NCBI RefSeq assembly: GCF_000426865.1
Contig: NZ_AUGE01000016.1
Location: 1 to 64,000, forward strand
Reading direction: 5' to 3'
Origin: Citrifermentans bremense R1
GTDB lineage: Bacteria > Desulfobacterota > Desulfuromonadia > Geobacterales > Geobacteraceae
DNA length: 64,000 bases
Shown: positions 17,728 to 28,301 of the stretch, piece after piece
Layout of the letters: each line of letters opens with the position of its first letter
How positions within the stretch are numbered: position 1 is the first letter of the stretch
Translations under genes and position numbers: made by a program
The notes under the pieces: model-generated
Database searches by the model: none
What the model saw: only the letters and a program-made list of their open reading frames with translations
Told to the model about the DNA's origin: nothing

Positions 17728-18685
17728 CGAAGAATTCCTCCATCGCCCGGATCAGCTCCGGAGCGCTTTCGATCCGGTTCACCGCCGCGCGAAACTGCGC
17801 CGCCCCCGGCAGCCCCTTGGAATACCAGGAGAGGTGCTTGCGCATCTCCATGAGCGCCACCCGCCCCCCCGCGAACTCGGCGAAAAGCTCTAGGTGTCTG
17901 CGGGAGACCGCCAGCCGCTCCTGCACCGTCGGGGGAGCCGGCTCCTCACCGGCCAAAAGGGAAAGCGCCTCGCGGAAGATCCAGGGGTTTCCCATGGCGC
18001 CGCGGGCGACCATGACGGCGTCGCATCCGGTTTCGGCCAGCATCCCCGCTACGTCGGCCGCGCTGAAGAGGTCGCCGCTGCCGATCACCGGGATGCTGAG
18101 CGCGCTCTTCAGCTCGGCGATCCGTGACCAGTCGGCCTTCCCCTCGAACATCTGGGCGCGGCTTCGGGGATGCAGCGTTACCGCGTCGCACCCCTCCTCC
18201 TGGGCTATTTTTCCCACTTCCAGGAAGGTGTCGTCGCCGCAGACCCAGCCGGTGCGTATCTTGATGGTGAGCGGAAGCCTGGTCGCGCCCCTGACACTCC
18301 TGACGATGCGCCCCACCTTTTGTGGGTCCTTCATCAGCGCGCTCCCGGCGCCGGTTCCCACCACCTTGCGCACCGGACATCCCATGTTGATGTCGATCAG
18401 CTCACCGTACTCTTCCACCAGGCGGGCCGCCTCGGCCAGCATCTCCGGATCGTCGCCGAAAAGCTGCATCCCGATGGGGCGGTCCTCCGCGCTACTCTTT
18501 AAAAGATCGAAACTTTTGCGCCCTTCCCGGGTCAGGCCGTTCACGCTTACCATCTCGGTGAAGGCGAACGAGGCACCTCCCTCGCGGGAGATGATCCGCA
18601 TCGGCAGATTGGTAATCCCCGCCATCGGGGCCAGAAATAGCTGATTCTTCAACACAAGTGGGCCGAGGGCCACCGTTTTTTGCAT
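17720..18685 (-). CDS. dusB: tRNA-dihydrouridine synthase DusB/NifR3
   Basis: A 321-residue FMN enzyme that reduces specific D-loop uridines of tRNA. The N-terminal LAPMAGITNLPMRII and the tRNA-binding loop INMGCPVRKVVGTGAGSALM carry the catalytic Cys near residue 101. TIKIRTGW and VIGSGDLFSA follow. Its gene heads the dus-ntrB-ntrC set, like nifR3-ntrB-ntrC in Rhodobacter and relatives. The promoter at 18722-18750 lies just upstream. Confidence 0.92.
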   Translation of the reverse strand: MQKTVALGPLVLKNQLFLAPMAGITNLPMRIISREGGASFAFTEMVSVNGLTREGRKSFDLLKSSAEDRPIGMQLFGDDPEMLAEAARLVEEYGELIDINMGCPVRKVVGTGAGSALMKDPQKVGRIVRSVRGATRLPLTIKIRTGWVCGDDTFLEVGKIAQEEGCDAVTLHPRSRAQMFEGKADWSRIAELKSALSIPVIGSGDLFSAADVAGMLAETGCDAVMVARGAMGNPWIFREALSLLAGEEPAPPTVQERLAVSRRHLELFAEFAGGRVALMEMRKHLSWYSKGLPGAAQFRAAVNRIESAPELIRAMEEFFDA

Positions 18686-18721
18686 AAAGCGATCGTTCCT
18701 TATCTGCCTAAAAAATGAGCA

Positions 18722-18750
18722 ATACTAGCAGTAAGGAATTGGTATGGCAA
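18722..18750 (-). promoter_or_regulatory. sigma-70 type promoter of dusB-ntrB-ntrC
   Basis: On the minus strand, TTGCCA (18750-18745) and TAGTAT (18727-18722) are separated by 17 bases, 37 bases before the dusB start codon. Confidence 0.7.
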
Positions 18751-18794
18751 GGTTTTTTTATCGGCGGGGTTCAACCAAGGAAGGGGCCCTCATT

Positions 18795-19637
18795 TCAGGG
18801 CCTTGAGCTAAGGCGGAGCATCTCCTCTATCCCGTTAAGCCCCTCCAGGGCTCCGCAGGGAAGGGAGAGGTGAGGTTTGGAAATCTGCGGCTCGCGCGGG
18901 TTGATCCTGATGACGCGGCCATGGGCCAGGGAGCCGATCCGCTCGCTGACGGCGCGCACGGTGGGGATGGCGGTCCCGGCTCCCATCTCGACCACCACGA
19001 TCCTCCCCTCCCCCTGCCGGGAGAGGAACTGCCGGAAGCGCTCCTGCTGGCGCATGGTGCGGTCGTCGATCCAGCCGTAATCGCCGAACATGAGGATGTT
19101 GGGGCGTGCGGAGGAACCGCAGCGGGGACAAAGAGGGACATGGTCGGCCCGCATGGTCTCCGTGTCGATCCGGAACTCTTCCCTGTTCTCCCAGATGGCG
19201 CTGCTGCAGGGCCTGGTGCACTGGAGGTGATGGATGGAGCCGTGGAACTCCAGCACGGCGTCTGCTGCGAAGCCTGCCTTTTGGAACTGGCCGTCGACGT
19301 TGGAGGTGGCGACGAAGCAGTCGAGCCGGTAGCGCTTGGCCCAATCGAGCAGCAGTTGAAAGCCCCGGTGCGGGACAGTTTCCCGGTACAGGTTGGTGCG
19401 GTGGCCGTAGAACCCCCAGCCGAAGCGCGGATCCCGCTCGAAATGTTCCGGGTTCGCCGCATCGACGAAGCTGATGCCGAGCCTCTGGTACAAGGGATAC
19501 GCGGTCCAGAACCCCTGGTCGCCGCGGAAATCCGGCAGGCCGGAATCCACCCCCATGCCGGCTCCAGCGGTCACCACCAGCGCCTTGGCCTGCGCCACCA
19601 GTTCCGCCGCCTGTTCGAAACTCCTGGAGAGATCCAT
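18795..19637 (-). CDS. Sir2-family NAD-dependent protein deacylase
   Basis: A 280-residue sirtuin. The Rossmann motif is GAGMGVDSGLPDFRG near residue 26. TSNVDGQFQKAGF near 110 is the equivalent of the usual TQNID. The catalytic His is in LEFHGSIHHLQC near 130. The zinc cysteines are C-x4-C (QCTRPC) and CPRC near 170. MGAGTAIPTV and RINPRE complete the NAD site. It would remove acyl groups from lysines and release nicotinamide. It is followed by a short hairpin at its stop and preceded nine bases upstream by ybaK. The acyl preference is unknown. Confidence 0.87.
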   Translation of the reverse strand: MDLSRSFEQAAELVAQAKALVVTAGAGMGVDSGLPDFRGDQGFWTAYPLYQRLGISFVDAANPEHFERDPRFGWGFYGHRTNLYRETVPHRGFQLLLDWAKRYRLDCFVATSNVDGQFQKAGFAADAVLEFHGSIHHLQCTRPCSSAIWENREEFRIDTETMRADHVPLCPRCGSSARPNILMFGDYGWIDDRTMRQQERFRQFLSRQGEGRIVVVEMGAGTAIPTVRAVSERIGSLAHGRVIRINPREPQISKPHLSLPCGALEGLNGIEEMLRLSSRP

Positions 19638-19645
19638 CGCTCCTC

Positions 19646-20128
19646 CTAGATACCTACTTGCACCAGCACCGGCTGCAGCACCCGCACCAGCTCGGTGGGG
19701 GGCATGGAAACCAGGAAACCGCGGCTGCCGCCGTTAATGTAGATGAGCGGCAGTTCCAGGATGCTCTCTTCCAGGTAGACCGGCATCTGTTTCCTGGTGC
19801 CGAAGGGTGAGGTCCCCCCCACCATGTAGCCGGAGTGGCGGTTTGCCGTATCCGGGGTGCAGGGGGCGACGGACTTGACGCCGATCACGCGCGCCAGTTC
19901 CTTGGTGGAGACCTGGAGGTCTCCGTGCATGAGGACCACGAGGGGGCTTTTCGCCTCGTCCTCCATGATCAGGGTCTTGATGACGCATCTCTCGTCTACG
20001 CCTAGCTCCCGCGCCGAGACTGCGGTCCCCCCCTTCTCCTCGTACTGGTAGGGGTGTTCGCCGTAGGATACCCCTGCCTGCCGCAGCACGCGTACCGCAG
20101 CGGTCACGGGGGATTTAAACTTGGCCAT
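19646..20128 (-). CDS. ybaK: Cys-tRNA(Pro)/Cys-tRNA(Cys) deacylase, YbaK/EbsC family
   Basis: A 160-residue trans-editing enzyme that hydrolyses cysteine mischarged on tRNA(Pro). KTLIMEDEAKSPLVVLMHGD near residue 50 includes the family lysine. YMVGGTSPFGTRKQMPVYLE near 105 is the signature glycine-rich loop. The ribosome-binding site is AAGGAG. It lies upstream of the sirtuin gene with a nine-base gap, so the two are likely co-transcribed. Confidence 0.88.
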   Translation of the reverse strand: MAKFKSPVTAAVRVLRQAGVSYGEHPYQYEEKGGTAVSARELGVDERCVIKTLIMEDEAKSPLVVLMHGDLQVSTKELARVIGVKSVAPCTPDTANRHSGYMVGGTSPFGTRKQMPVYLEESILELPLIYINGGSRGFLVSMPPTELVRVLQPVLVQVGI

Positions 20129-20174
20129 TTCCAGCTCTCCTTAAGATGAATCGAGTCTCACATGAAAAAGTAAC

Positions 20175-20203
20175 TTGCCAGCTGCAAACATACCGGCTAT
20201 AGA
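20175..20203 (+). promoter_or_regulatory. sigma-70 type promoter of the receiver gene
   Basis: TTGCCA at 20175-20180 and TATAGA at 20198-20203 are separated by 17 bases, 52 bases before the receiver start codon. Confidence 0.68.
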
Positions 20204-20255
20204 TTAGTATCACGTCAGCCGCAGCTTAACAACCGTGTAACTAGGGAAGCTTCCA

Positions 20256-20669
20256 ATGCAAAACGACAATGATCGGGTAGTTGCAAAGGTACTTGTCATG
20301 GATGACGACGAAATGGTCCGTTTCGTCGCGGGCGAGACCTTGAAGAGGTACGGCTTTGAGGTCGAGTTCGCTATTGACGGTTCCGAAGCTGTCGAGCTGT
20401 ACCGAGAGCGGCACCAGGCGGGGCTGACCTTCGCTGCTGTGATACTGGATCTGAACATCCCCGGGGGGATGGGGGGGCAGGAGGCGATGAAGCGCCTGCT
20501 GGAAATCGACCCGGGCGCCAAGGGGTACGTCTCCAGCGGCCGCACCGACGATCCGGTCATGGTAAATTTCAAGAGCTTCGGCTTTGCCGGCACCATCGAA
20601 AAACCCTACTTTTACCTCAACAAGCAGCTGATGGAAGATTTCAGCAAAAGCCTGCGCGAGAACGGTTAG
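20256..20669 (+). CDS. stand-alone response regulator receiver
   Basis: A 137-residue receiver domain only. The acidic MDDDE is near residue 12 and the phospho-acceptor in VILDLNIPGGMGG near 66. The switch Ser is in GYVSSGRTDDP, and the lysine is in TIEKPY near 118. The NIPGGMGG loop resembles receivers of hybrid kinases rather than of DNA-binding regulators, so it probably works as a phospho-relay or by protein contact. Its partner kinase is not in view. The next gene starts two bases after its stop. Confidence 0.85.
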   Translation: MQNDNDRVVAKVLVMDDDEMVRFVAGETLKRYGFEVEFAIDGSEAVELYRERHQAGLTFAAVILDLNIPGGMGGQEAMKRLLEIDPGAKGYVSSGRTDDPVMVNFKSFGFAGTIEKPYFYLNKQLMEDFSKSLRENG

Positions 20670-20670
20670 C

Positions 20671-21180
20671 ATGGCGGGACTGGAAAATTATCACGCACTT
20701 GTGGAGCGTATCGACGATCTCTGCGCCCGGACCGTAGACCAATTCCCCGAAAATATCGCCTGCCGCGCCGGATGCGACGCCTGCTGCCGGCACCTCTCCA
20801 TCTTCGCCATAGAAGCAGCCGCCGTGAGGGAGGCGCTGAAAAGCCGCTCCGCGGACGAAGTCGACCTCATCCGCGGCCTAGCCGCAAGCGCGGAGCCGGT
20901 GCGCTGCCCTTTGCTCCACGACGGGCTCTGCCTGCTCTACGAGGCGCGCCCGGTCATCTGCCGCACCCACGGACTGCCGCTGATGCTTGAGTGCGACGGC
21001 GAAAAAAGCATCGACTTCTGTCCCGAGAACTTCAAGGGACTTCCGAGCATCCCCGGCAGCGCCGTAATCGACCTCGAGCGCCTCAACACCATGCTGGCCG
21101 CCATCAACGCTCTCTACCTGCAGGAGTCTCCGGGCCCGGAGCGGCTCACCATGGCCCAGGCACTCGCCCTCGCCGATTGA
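20671..21180 (+). CDS. YkgJ-family cysteine-cluster protein
   Basis: A 169-residue protein with the CxxCC-type metal site: CRAGCDACCRHL near residue 32, then CPLLHDGLCLLYEARPVICR near 75 and CPEN. This family (PF03692) is thought to chelate zinc or iron-sulfur. The role is uncertain. It is coupled to the receiver gene upstream, so it may share the promoter at 20175. Confidence 0.8.
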   Translation: MAGLENYHALVERIDDLCARTVDQFPENIACRAGCDACCRHLSIFAIEAAAVREALKSRSADEVDLIRGLAASAEPVRCPLLHDGLCLLYEARPVICRTHGLPLMLECDGEKSIDFCPENFKGLPSIPGSAVIDLERLNTMLAAINALYLQESPGPERLTMAQALALAD

Positions 21181-21234
21181 CTTTTTCCCAGCTTCGCGAT
21201 ATACCGCCCACTTCAGCAGCGCCCCCTCACCCCG

Positions 21235-21330
21235 ACCCTCTCCCAAAGGGAAAGGGAGGATGGACGGCAGCCGAAAGAGTCCCCCCTCCACTGGCGGGAG
21301 GGGGTTAGTGGGTGGGGGTAGGTGCCACTA
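21235..21330. repeat. REP-like hairpin pair
   Basis: CCCTCTCCC-AAA-GGGAAAGGG and GGATGGACGG at 21236-21266 are followed by CCCCCCTCC and CGGGAGGGG (21281-21304), then GGTTAGTGGGTGGGGGTAGG. The C-rich hairpin recurs at 13563 and 37164, and the tail recurs at 32747. Confidence 0.65.
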
Positions 21331-21380
21331 CCAATACGGCGCGCCAGCACATTCACAATCAAAAGGAGATCGAACCACAG

Positions 21381-21638
21381 ATGAAAATTAGCTACCAGAC
21401 TTCCGGGAGCTGCGCCTCCCGCATCGAGATAGAAGTCGACAACGGCGTCATCGTAGAAACCACTTTCGTGGACGGCTGTGCCGGCAACACTCAGGCGGTA
21501 TCCGCGCTGGTGCGCGGCATGGAGGTAAGCGAGGCAATCAGAAGGCTCAAGGGAATCGCCTGCCAGGGAGACACCTCCTGTCCGGACCAGTTGGCCCAAG
21601 CGCTGGAAAAGGCGCAGTCCGGCGCTATCCCATCATAG
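21381..21638 (+). CDS. TIGR03905-type TSCPD domain protein
   Basis: An 85-residue protein starting MKISYQTSGSCASRIEIEVD. It carries three conserved cysteines, the last in the eponymous TSCPDQLAQAL near residue 67. TSCPD domains occur alone or at the end of B12-dependent ribonucleotide reductases and may bind metal. The AAAAGGAG site upstream is rather far (about 12 bases). The longer frame from 21312 has no site and starts in the repeat. Confidence 0.8.
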   Translation: MKISYQTSGSCASRIEIEVDNGVIVETTFVDGCAGNTQAVSALVRGMEVSEAIRRLKGIACQGDTSCPDQLAQALEKAQSGAIPS

Positions 21639-21649
21639 ACGGGGGAGTT

Positions 21650-21892
21650 ATGGAAATCTTCGGCGGCTTCATGATGATGATGTCCATCCTGGGATTTTTC
21701 CTGGTGGTGATCTGGTTCCTGGTCCCCTTCCTGATCCTCAGCATCAAGGGAAAGGTGGACCGTACCCTGGTCGTTCTGGAGGAGATGGAGAAGAGGGTCG
21801 CTGCCATCGAGCGGGCCCTGGAAATCCCCCGGGGCGCCGCACCGGCAGACCCGCAAAACCACCCGCAACAACCAGTCGCCCCCGAACCTTAA
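21650..21892 (+). CDS. small membrane protein, unknown
   Basis: An 80-residue protein with one membrane helix at about residues 3-30 (FMMMMSILGFFLVVIWFLVP), then a short coiled coil (VDRTLVVLEEMEKRVAAIER) and a Pro/Gln-rich tail. The ribosome-binding site is GGGGGAG. It starts 11 bases after the TSCPD gene. It is not assigned to any known family. Confidence 0.65.
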   Translation: MEIFGGFMMMMSILGFFLVVIWFLVPFLILSIKGKVDRTLVVLEEMEKRVAAIERALEIPRGAAPADPQNHPQQPVAPEP

Positions 21893-21917
21893 GGGGGCGC
21901 AATACCCGCCATAGTCC

Positions 21918-21946
21918 TTGCCAACTCATTTTTTATTCATTATTAT
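21918..21946 (+). promoter_or_regulatory. sigma-70 type promoter of fabI
   Basis: TTGCCA at 21918-21923 and TATTAT at 21941-21946 are separated by 17 bases. The transcript would begin near 21953, just before a leader hairpin. Confidence 0.72.
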
Positions 21947-21955
21947 GTGCCGCTG

Positions 21956-21997
21956 TGTGTCGTCTCACCGAGTAACGCATCCTAATGCGACGACACA
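21956..21997 (+). promoter_or_regulatory. fabI leader stem-loop or operator
   Basis: TGTGTCGTC (21956-21964) pairs perfectly with GACGACACA (21989-21997). An inner GCAT-CCTA-ATGC hairpin lies against the right arm. It sits between the promoter and the ribosome-binding site of fabI. Confidence 0.5.
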
Positions 21998-22015
21998 GGC
22001 AGGGAGATAAGACGC

Positions 22016-22786
22016 ATGGGTTTACTTGAAGGTAAAAAGGCACTGATTTTCGGTGTCGCCAACGACAAAAGCATCGCCTGGGCCGTAGCCGAGGCATTCA
22101 GGCGCGAGGGCGCCGAGATCGCCCTGGCCTACGCCGGCGAGAGCGTGGCCAAAAGGGTAGTCCCCCTGGGCGAGAGCATCGGGGCGAGCATGATCCTTCC
22201 CTGCGACGTGAGAAGCGACGAGGACATCGCCAGGCTCTTCTCCGACGTCGCGAAACAGTGGGGGGGGCTGGACCTCCTGGTGCACTCGGTAGCGTTCGCC
22301 AACAAGGACGAGCTCAAAGGATCGTTTTTGAACACCACGCGGGAAGGGTTCGCCACAGCGCTCGACATCAGCGCCTATTCCCTCATCGCGCTGGCCAAGG
22401 AGGCCGCGCCGCTCATGCAGGGGCGCGAGGGAAGCATCATCGCCATGACCTACTACGGCGCGCAGAAGGTATTCCCCAACTACAACGTGATGGGGGTCGC
22501 CAAGGCCGCGCTTGAGGCAAGCGTGCGCTACCTCGCCGAGGCCATGGGCCCCGAAGGGACCCGCGTCAACGCCATCTCCGCAGGCCCCCTGCGCACCCTC
22601 GCCTCGGCAGGCATCGGCGGCTTCGGCCAGATTGCAGGCCACGTCGCCGGCAAGGCGCCGCTTAGGCGCAACATCACCCAGGAGGACGTCGCCAATTCGG
22701 CGCTCTATCTCGCCAGCCCGCTCGCCGGCGGGGTGACCGGGGAGATCCACTTCGTCGACAGCGGCTACAACATCATCGGCCTGTAA
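22016..22786 (+). CDS. fabI: enoyl-ACP reductase FabI
   Basis: A 256-residue short-chain dehydrogenase that reduces trans-2-enoyl-ACP with NADH in the last step of each fatty acid elongation round. It has the Gly-rich FGVANDKSIAWAVAEAF, SVAFANKDELKG, and the FabI catalytic arrangement Tyr-x6-Lys in TYYGAQKVFPNYNVMGVAKA near residues 145-163. AGPLRTLASAGIGGF follows. Promoter and leader hairpin are recognisable. hflX starts right after the stop, so they may share a transcript. Confidence 0.95.
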   Translation: MGLLEGKKALIFGVANDKSIAWAVAEAFRREGAEIALAYAGESVAKRVVPLGESIGASMILPCDVRSDEDIARLFSDVAKQWGGLDLLVHSVAFANKDELKGSFLNTTREGFATALDISAYSLIALAKEAAPLMQGREGSIIAMTYYGAQKVFPNYNVMGVAKAALEASVRYLAEAMGPEGTRVNAISAGPLRTLASAGIGGFGQIAGHVAGKAPLRRNITQEDVANSALYLASPLAGGVTGEIHFVDSGYNIIGL

Positions 22787-22801
22787 AACGGGAGGTGCTC
22801 C

Positions 22802-24505
<1,704 letters not shown>

Positions 24506-24630
24506 CTAGCTTAGAAAAAGGCGCCGCATCCCTTCCTGCTTCCCTGGCGCGATCCCCCTGCTCTTGCAGCAGTGGACCTTCAACGGCATCCCTCCCGAGA
24601 CCGATCCCCAAGGACAGGAACCTAAACGAA

Positions 24631-25248
24631 ATGAACAACCAAGCCATCATCTACGCGTTCGACCTGCTCGGTACGGTCGCATTTGCCGCCTCGGGAGCGC
24701 TGGCGGGAGTCCGCCGCGGCATGGACCTCCTCGGCGTCATCGTCCTGGGGATAGTTACCGCGACCGGCGGAGGCGTCATGCGCGACGTCCTCCTGAACGA
24801 CACCCCCCCCTTTTGCTTTAAGAACGAGCTGTACCTCTACCTCGCCGTGGCGGCATCCGTAGTGGTCTTTCTCACTCCCAGGAGCTTCGAGAGGATGAAC
24901 CGCGCCATGCTGCTCTTGGACGCCCTGGGCCTTGGGACCTTTCTGGTCATCGGCACCTCCAAAGCGCTCCAGTTCAACCTGGGGCTCATGGGTGCGATCA
25001 TCATGGGGGTGATGACCGCCACCTGCGGCGGATTGGTGCGCGACCTTTTGAGCAACCAGATCCCGCTCATCCTGCAGCGCGAGATCTACGCCTCGGCCTG
25101 CGTTGTCGGCGGCGCCCTCTTCTACTTCCTGCATTTCACTGAGGTCCCCAACACTGTGAACCTCACCGTCTCCGCCGTCACCGTAATCGCCATTAGGTGC
25201 GCCGCCCTGGTCAAAGGATGGCAGCTGCCGCGCGGCCAGGCCCATTGA
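24631..25248 (+). CDS. TRIC-type cation channel family membrane protein (YicG/UPF0126)
   Basis: A 205-residue inner-membrane protein with about seven hydrophobic helices in two related halves. Each half carries the Gly-rich G-x-x-T/A-x2-GG-x3-RD signature: VTATGGGVMRDVLLNDTPP near residue 50 and MTATCGGLVRDLLSNQIPL near 135. Bacterial TRIC homologues conduct monovalent cations; YicG was earlier called a glycine transporter-like protein. The start follows a weak AGGAAC site. It is followed two bases later by the NUDIX gene. Confidence 0.85.
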   Translation: MNNQAIIYAFDLLGTVAFAASGALAGVRRGMDLLGVIVLGIVTATGGGVMRDVLLNDTPPFCFKNELYLYLAVAASVVVFLTPRSFERMNRAMLLLDALGLGTFLVIGTSKALQFNLGLMGAIIMGVMTATCGGLVRDLLSNQIPLILQREIYASACVVGGALFYFLHFTEVPNTVNLTVSAVTVIAIRCAALVKGWQLPRGQAH

Positions 25249-25249
25249 C

Positions 25250-25708
25250 ATGAAGAAAAGCGCCGGGCTCCTCATGTACCGCTTCAAGGAAGAGAGGCTG
25301 GAACTTTTCCTGGTGCACCCCGGGGGGCCTTTGTGGGCCGGGAAAGACGAGGGAGCCTGGTCCATCCCCAAGGGGGAGTACCTCCCCGGAGAGGAGCCGC
25401 TCGTCGTGGCCCGGCGCGAGTTCCTGGAGGAGACCGGACTTGTTGCTGAGGGGGAGTTCCTGGAGCTCTCCGAGATCCGGCAGCCCGGCGGCAAAAGGGT
25501 AAAGGCCTGGGCCTTTGCGGGGGACTGCGACCCGTCCGCCATCACCAGCAACACCTTCCCCCTCGAATGGCCGCCTCGCTCAGGCCGATTCTCCGAGTTC
25601 CCGGAGGTGGACCGGGCGGGCTGGTTCGAGCTCGGGGCCGCCAAGGCGAAGATACTCAAAGGGCAGCTGCCGCTGATAGAGGAACTCTGCCTGCTCATCC
25701 ATTCCTAG
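25250..25708 (+). CDS. NUDIX hydrolase
   Basis: A 152-residue protein with the Nudix box around residues 40-65: the Gly at PKGEYLPGEEP, then AREFLEETGLVAEG (R-E-x2-E-E-x-G). MYRFKEERLELFLVHPGGP at the start resembles diadenosine-polyphosphate or MutT-like hydrolases. It would cleave a nucleoside diphosphate linked to another group; the substrate is unknown. It is translationally close to the TRIC gene and lacks its own strong ribosome-binding site. Confidence 0.85.
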   Translation: MKKSAGLLMYRFKEERLELFLVHPGGPLWAGKDEGAWSIPKGEYLPGEEPLVVARREFLEETGLVAEGEFLELSEIRQPGGKRVKAWAFAGDCDPSAITSNTFPLEWPPRSGRFSEFPEVDRAGWFELGAAKAKILKGQLPLIEELCLLIHS

Positions 25709-25976
25709 GACCAGACCCGCCGCACGCTGTCATAGCAGCCCTGCCTTTTCCTGCCGAACTGTCACAAATCCCGCTTTTGTTGCCACTATCTGCCGTGTGC
25801 TCCCTCTCTGACATAAGATCGATAGGAAAATCCGAAAAAATAATTTCAAGTTTTCCCATAGCGGTTCGATAAAGAATAAAAACGCCATCTGTACCTATAA
25901 CAGGGCGTCGAGCCTCTGTGGACTCTTCGACGGTCCGAGCGCCACTTAGCACCATAAAATGCATCGGGGGATTGTG

Positions 25977-28166
25977 ATGAAAGTTCAGGACATGAAGATC
26001 GGGCAACGTCTGGGCGCAGGTTTCGGGGTCATTCTGCTGTTTCTGCTGGCGATCAGCGCCATCGGCGTCATCGGGATGATGAAAATGGACAACGGACTGG
26101 GCACCATCGTCGAGAAGGATTACAGCAAGATCCAGAAGGCAAACGAGGCCTCGAAGCAGATCAATGCCGCCATGTCGGCCATTCAGAACCTGATCCTCCA
26201 ATCCACCAGGGAGGCCAGGCAGGAGGAAGGGAAGAAGATCGATGCATCTCGCCTGAAGTACAAGACGGCCATGGACAAACTGGAGAAACTGGAAACCTCG
26301 GACAAGGGGAAAGAGCTCATCGCCGCCGCCAAGCAGTCGATCGAGAATGCACGCAAGACGAATAACCAAGTAATCGAGCTGGCCATGGCCAACAACACGG
26401 CCCGCGCAGCGGAGATTTTCGAGAAGGACGCGGCTCCACTTTGCGCCGCTATCTTCACAGCCTTCGATGAACTGGTGAAATACCAGGAAGCTGGAATCGA
26501 GGAGCAGTATAAGGACGCGGTGGCCGTCTCCGACAGATCGATGACCATGATGCTGGTGATGGCCGTGGTTGCCCTGATCATCGGCGCAGTCACCGCGCTC
26601 TTCACCACCCGCGGCATAACCAGGCCGATCGATGCGCTGGCCGGCTGCGCCGACAAGCTCGCACTGGGCGACGTCGACGTTCAGATCGCGACCGATGGGC
26701 AGGACGAGATCGCGATGCTGGGGAGATCGTTCAAGAATATGGCCGACAACATCAAGGAGGCGTCCCTGGCTGCGGAAAAGGTGGCGCAGGGAGACCTTTC
26801 GGTCCAGATCACTCCCAAGTCCGACCGCGACCTGATGGGCAAAAACCTCACCGCGATGATCGCCACCATCGGGAAGATGACGGAAGAGATGAACCTTTTG
26901 ATCAAGGGGATTCAGGAAGGGAAGCTGGGGGTACGGAGCAATGCCGCCGCCTACCAAGGGGCCTGGGGCGACCTCTTAACCGGGCTGAACCGGCTGATAG
27001 ACGCGTTCGTTCGACCGATCAACGTGACGGCCGAGTACGTGGACCGCATCTCCAAGGGGGACATCCCCGAGAAGATCGCCGACGTCTACCAGGGTGACTT
27101 CAACGACATCAAAAACAACATCAACCTCCTGATCGAGGCCAACAACAGCGCCACTCATCTCGCCAAAGAGATCGCCGAGGGGAATCTCATGCTGGAGGTC
27201 AAGCAACGCTCGGCGAACGACGGGCTGATGCAGGCCCTCTCCACCATGGTGCAGAACCTGACCAAGGTCGTGGCCGACGTCAAGGCGGCAGCGGACAACG
27301 TTACCGGCGGCAGCCAGGAGTTAAGCTCCACGTCGGAGCAGATGTCGCAAGGGGCGAGCGAGCAGGCTGCCGCGGCCGAAGAAGCCAGCTCCTCGATGGA
27401 GCAGATGACGGCGAACATCCGGCAGAACGCCGACAATTCCGTCCAGACCGAGAAGATTGCGACCAAATCGGCCCAGGACGCCGGCGAAAGCGGCGGCGCC
27501 GTCGCCAAGACCGTCAACGCCATGAAGGAGATCGCCTCGAAGATCTCCATCATAGAGGAGATCGCGCGACAGACGAACCTTTTGGCCTTGAACGCCGCGA
27601 TCGAAGCGGCGCGGGCCGGAGAACACGGCAAGGGATTCGCCGTGGTCGCCTCCGAGGTGCGCAAGCTCGCGGAGAGGAGCCAGAAGGCGGCGGGAGAGAT
27701 CGGCGACCTGTCGCTCACCTCGGTGGATGTGGCGGAGCATGCGGGGAATCTGCTGATGAAGCTGGTCCCGGACATCCAGAAGACCGCCGAGCTGGTGCAG
27801 GAGATTTCGGCGGCCTGCAAGGAGCAGGACACCGGCGCGGAGCAGATCAACAGGGCGATCCAGCAGCTGGACCAGGTGATCCAGCAAAACGCCTCCGCCT
27901 CGGAGGAGATGGCGTCGACCGCGGAGGAGCTCGCCTCGCAGGCAGAGCAGTTGCAGGGGACGGTCGCGTTCTTCAAGATCAACGTGAACACCGCGGAGCT
28001 GAGGCTGCAGGGGAAGAAGGCGGCCCACAAGCAGCAGGCTGCGGCAAGGAAGACGACCAAGGCGGGGGCGGCTCCCGCTCACTATGCTGCCGCCGCTGCC
28101 GGCGCGGGGCTCCACATCAACATGTGCGACCCGGAGCTGATGGAGGTCGGGTTCGAGCGGTACTAG
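25977..28166 (+). CDS. methyl-accepting chemotaxis protein with 4HB sensor and multiple HAMP modules
   Basis: A 729-residue chemoreceptor. The first helix is about 12-35 and a periplasmic four-helix-bundle sensor is about 36-185. The second helix is near 190-212, followed by HAMP ([19 protein letters not shown]) and two further HAMP-like repeats up to about 440. The signalling hairpin carries [20 protein letters not shown], and the end is an Ala/Lys-rich linker finishing in [14 protein letters not shown]. The ATG at 25977 follows GGGGG; ATG 25959 is an alternative. It is monocistronic, with a terminator at 28241. The ligand is unknown. Confidence 0.92.
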   Translation: MKVQDMKIGQRLGAGFGVILLFLLAISAIGVIGMMKMDNGLGTIVEKDYSKIQKANEASKQINAAMSAIQNLILQSTREARQEEGKKIDASRLKYKTAMDKLEKLETSDKGKELIAAAKQSIENARKTNNQVIELAMANNTARAAEIFEKDAAPLCAAIFTAFDELVKYQEAGIEEQYKDAVAVSDRSMTMMLVMAVVALIIGAVTALFTTRGITRPIDALAGCADKLALGDVDVQIATDGQDEIAMLGRSFKNMADNIKEASLAAEKVAQGDLSVQITPKSDRDLMGKNLTAMIATIGKMTEEMNLLIKGIQEGKLGVRSNAAAYQGAWGDLLTGLNRLIDAFVRPINVTAEYVDRISKGDIPEKIADVYQGDFNDIKNNINLLIEANNSATHLAKEIAEGNLMLEVKQRSANDGLMQALSTMVQNLTKVVADVKAAADNVTGGSQELSSTSEQMSQGASEQAAAAEEASSSMEQMTANIRQNADNSVQTEKIATKSAQDAGESGGAVAKTVNAMKEIASKISIIEEIARQTNLLALNAAIEAARAGEHGKGFAVVASEVRKLAERSQKAAGEIGDLSLTSVDVAEHAGNLLMKLVPDIQKTAELVQEISAACKEQDTGAEQINRAIQQLDQVIQQNASASEEMASTAEELASQAEQLQGTVAFFKINVNTAELRLQGKKAAHKQQAAARKTTKAGAAPAHYAAAAAGAGLHINMCDPELMEVGFERY

Positions 28167-28240
28167 CCTCATCCCGCCCAAGCGGCAGAGCCCGCTCTCC
28201 CCTTTACTAAACGGGAAGTTCGGCAGCAACCGAAACGACG

Positions 28241-28270
28241 AAGGCGGCCCCCACACGGGCCGCCTTCTTT
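28241..28270 (+). terminator. Rho-independent terminator after the chemoreceptor gene
   Basis: A perfect 10-bp stem AAGGCGGCCC / GGGCCGCCTT (28241-28250, 28257-28266) encloses a six-base loop and is followed by CTTT. Confidence 0.8.
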
Positions 28271-28301
28271 ACTTCCATCCAGCGCTTTTCCTCATGCCTC
28301 C

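Noticed and set aside
18785-18802. Hairpin at the sirtuin stop as Rho-independent terminator
   Set aside because: The stem is only six base pairs with no U-tract on the minus strand.
20997-21308. Plus-strand Arg/His-rich ORFs opposite or overlapping the YkgJ gene and repeat
   Set aside because: They have the composition of shifted frames in GC-rich DNA and no start signals.
25709-25976. Flagellar sigma-28 promoter before the chemoreceptor
   Set aside because: A TAAAG box is present but no GCCGATAA at the right distance.
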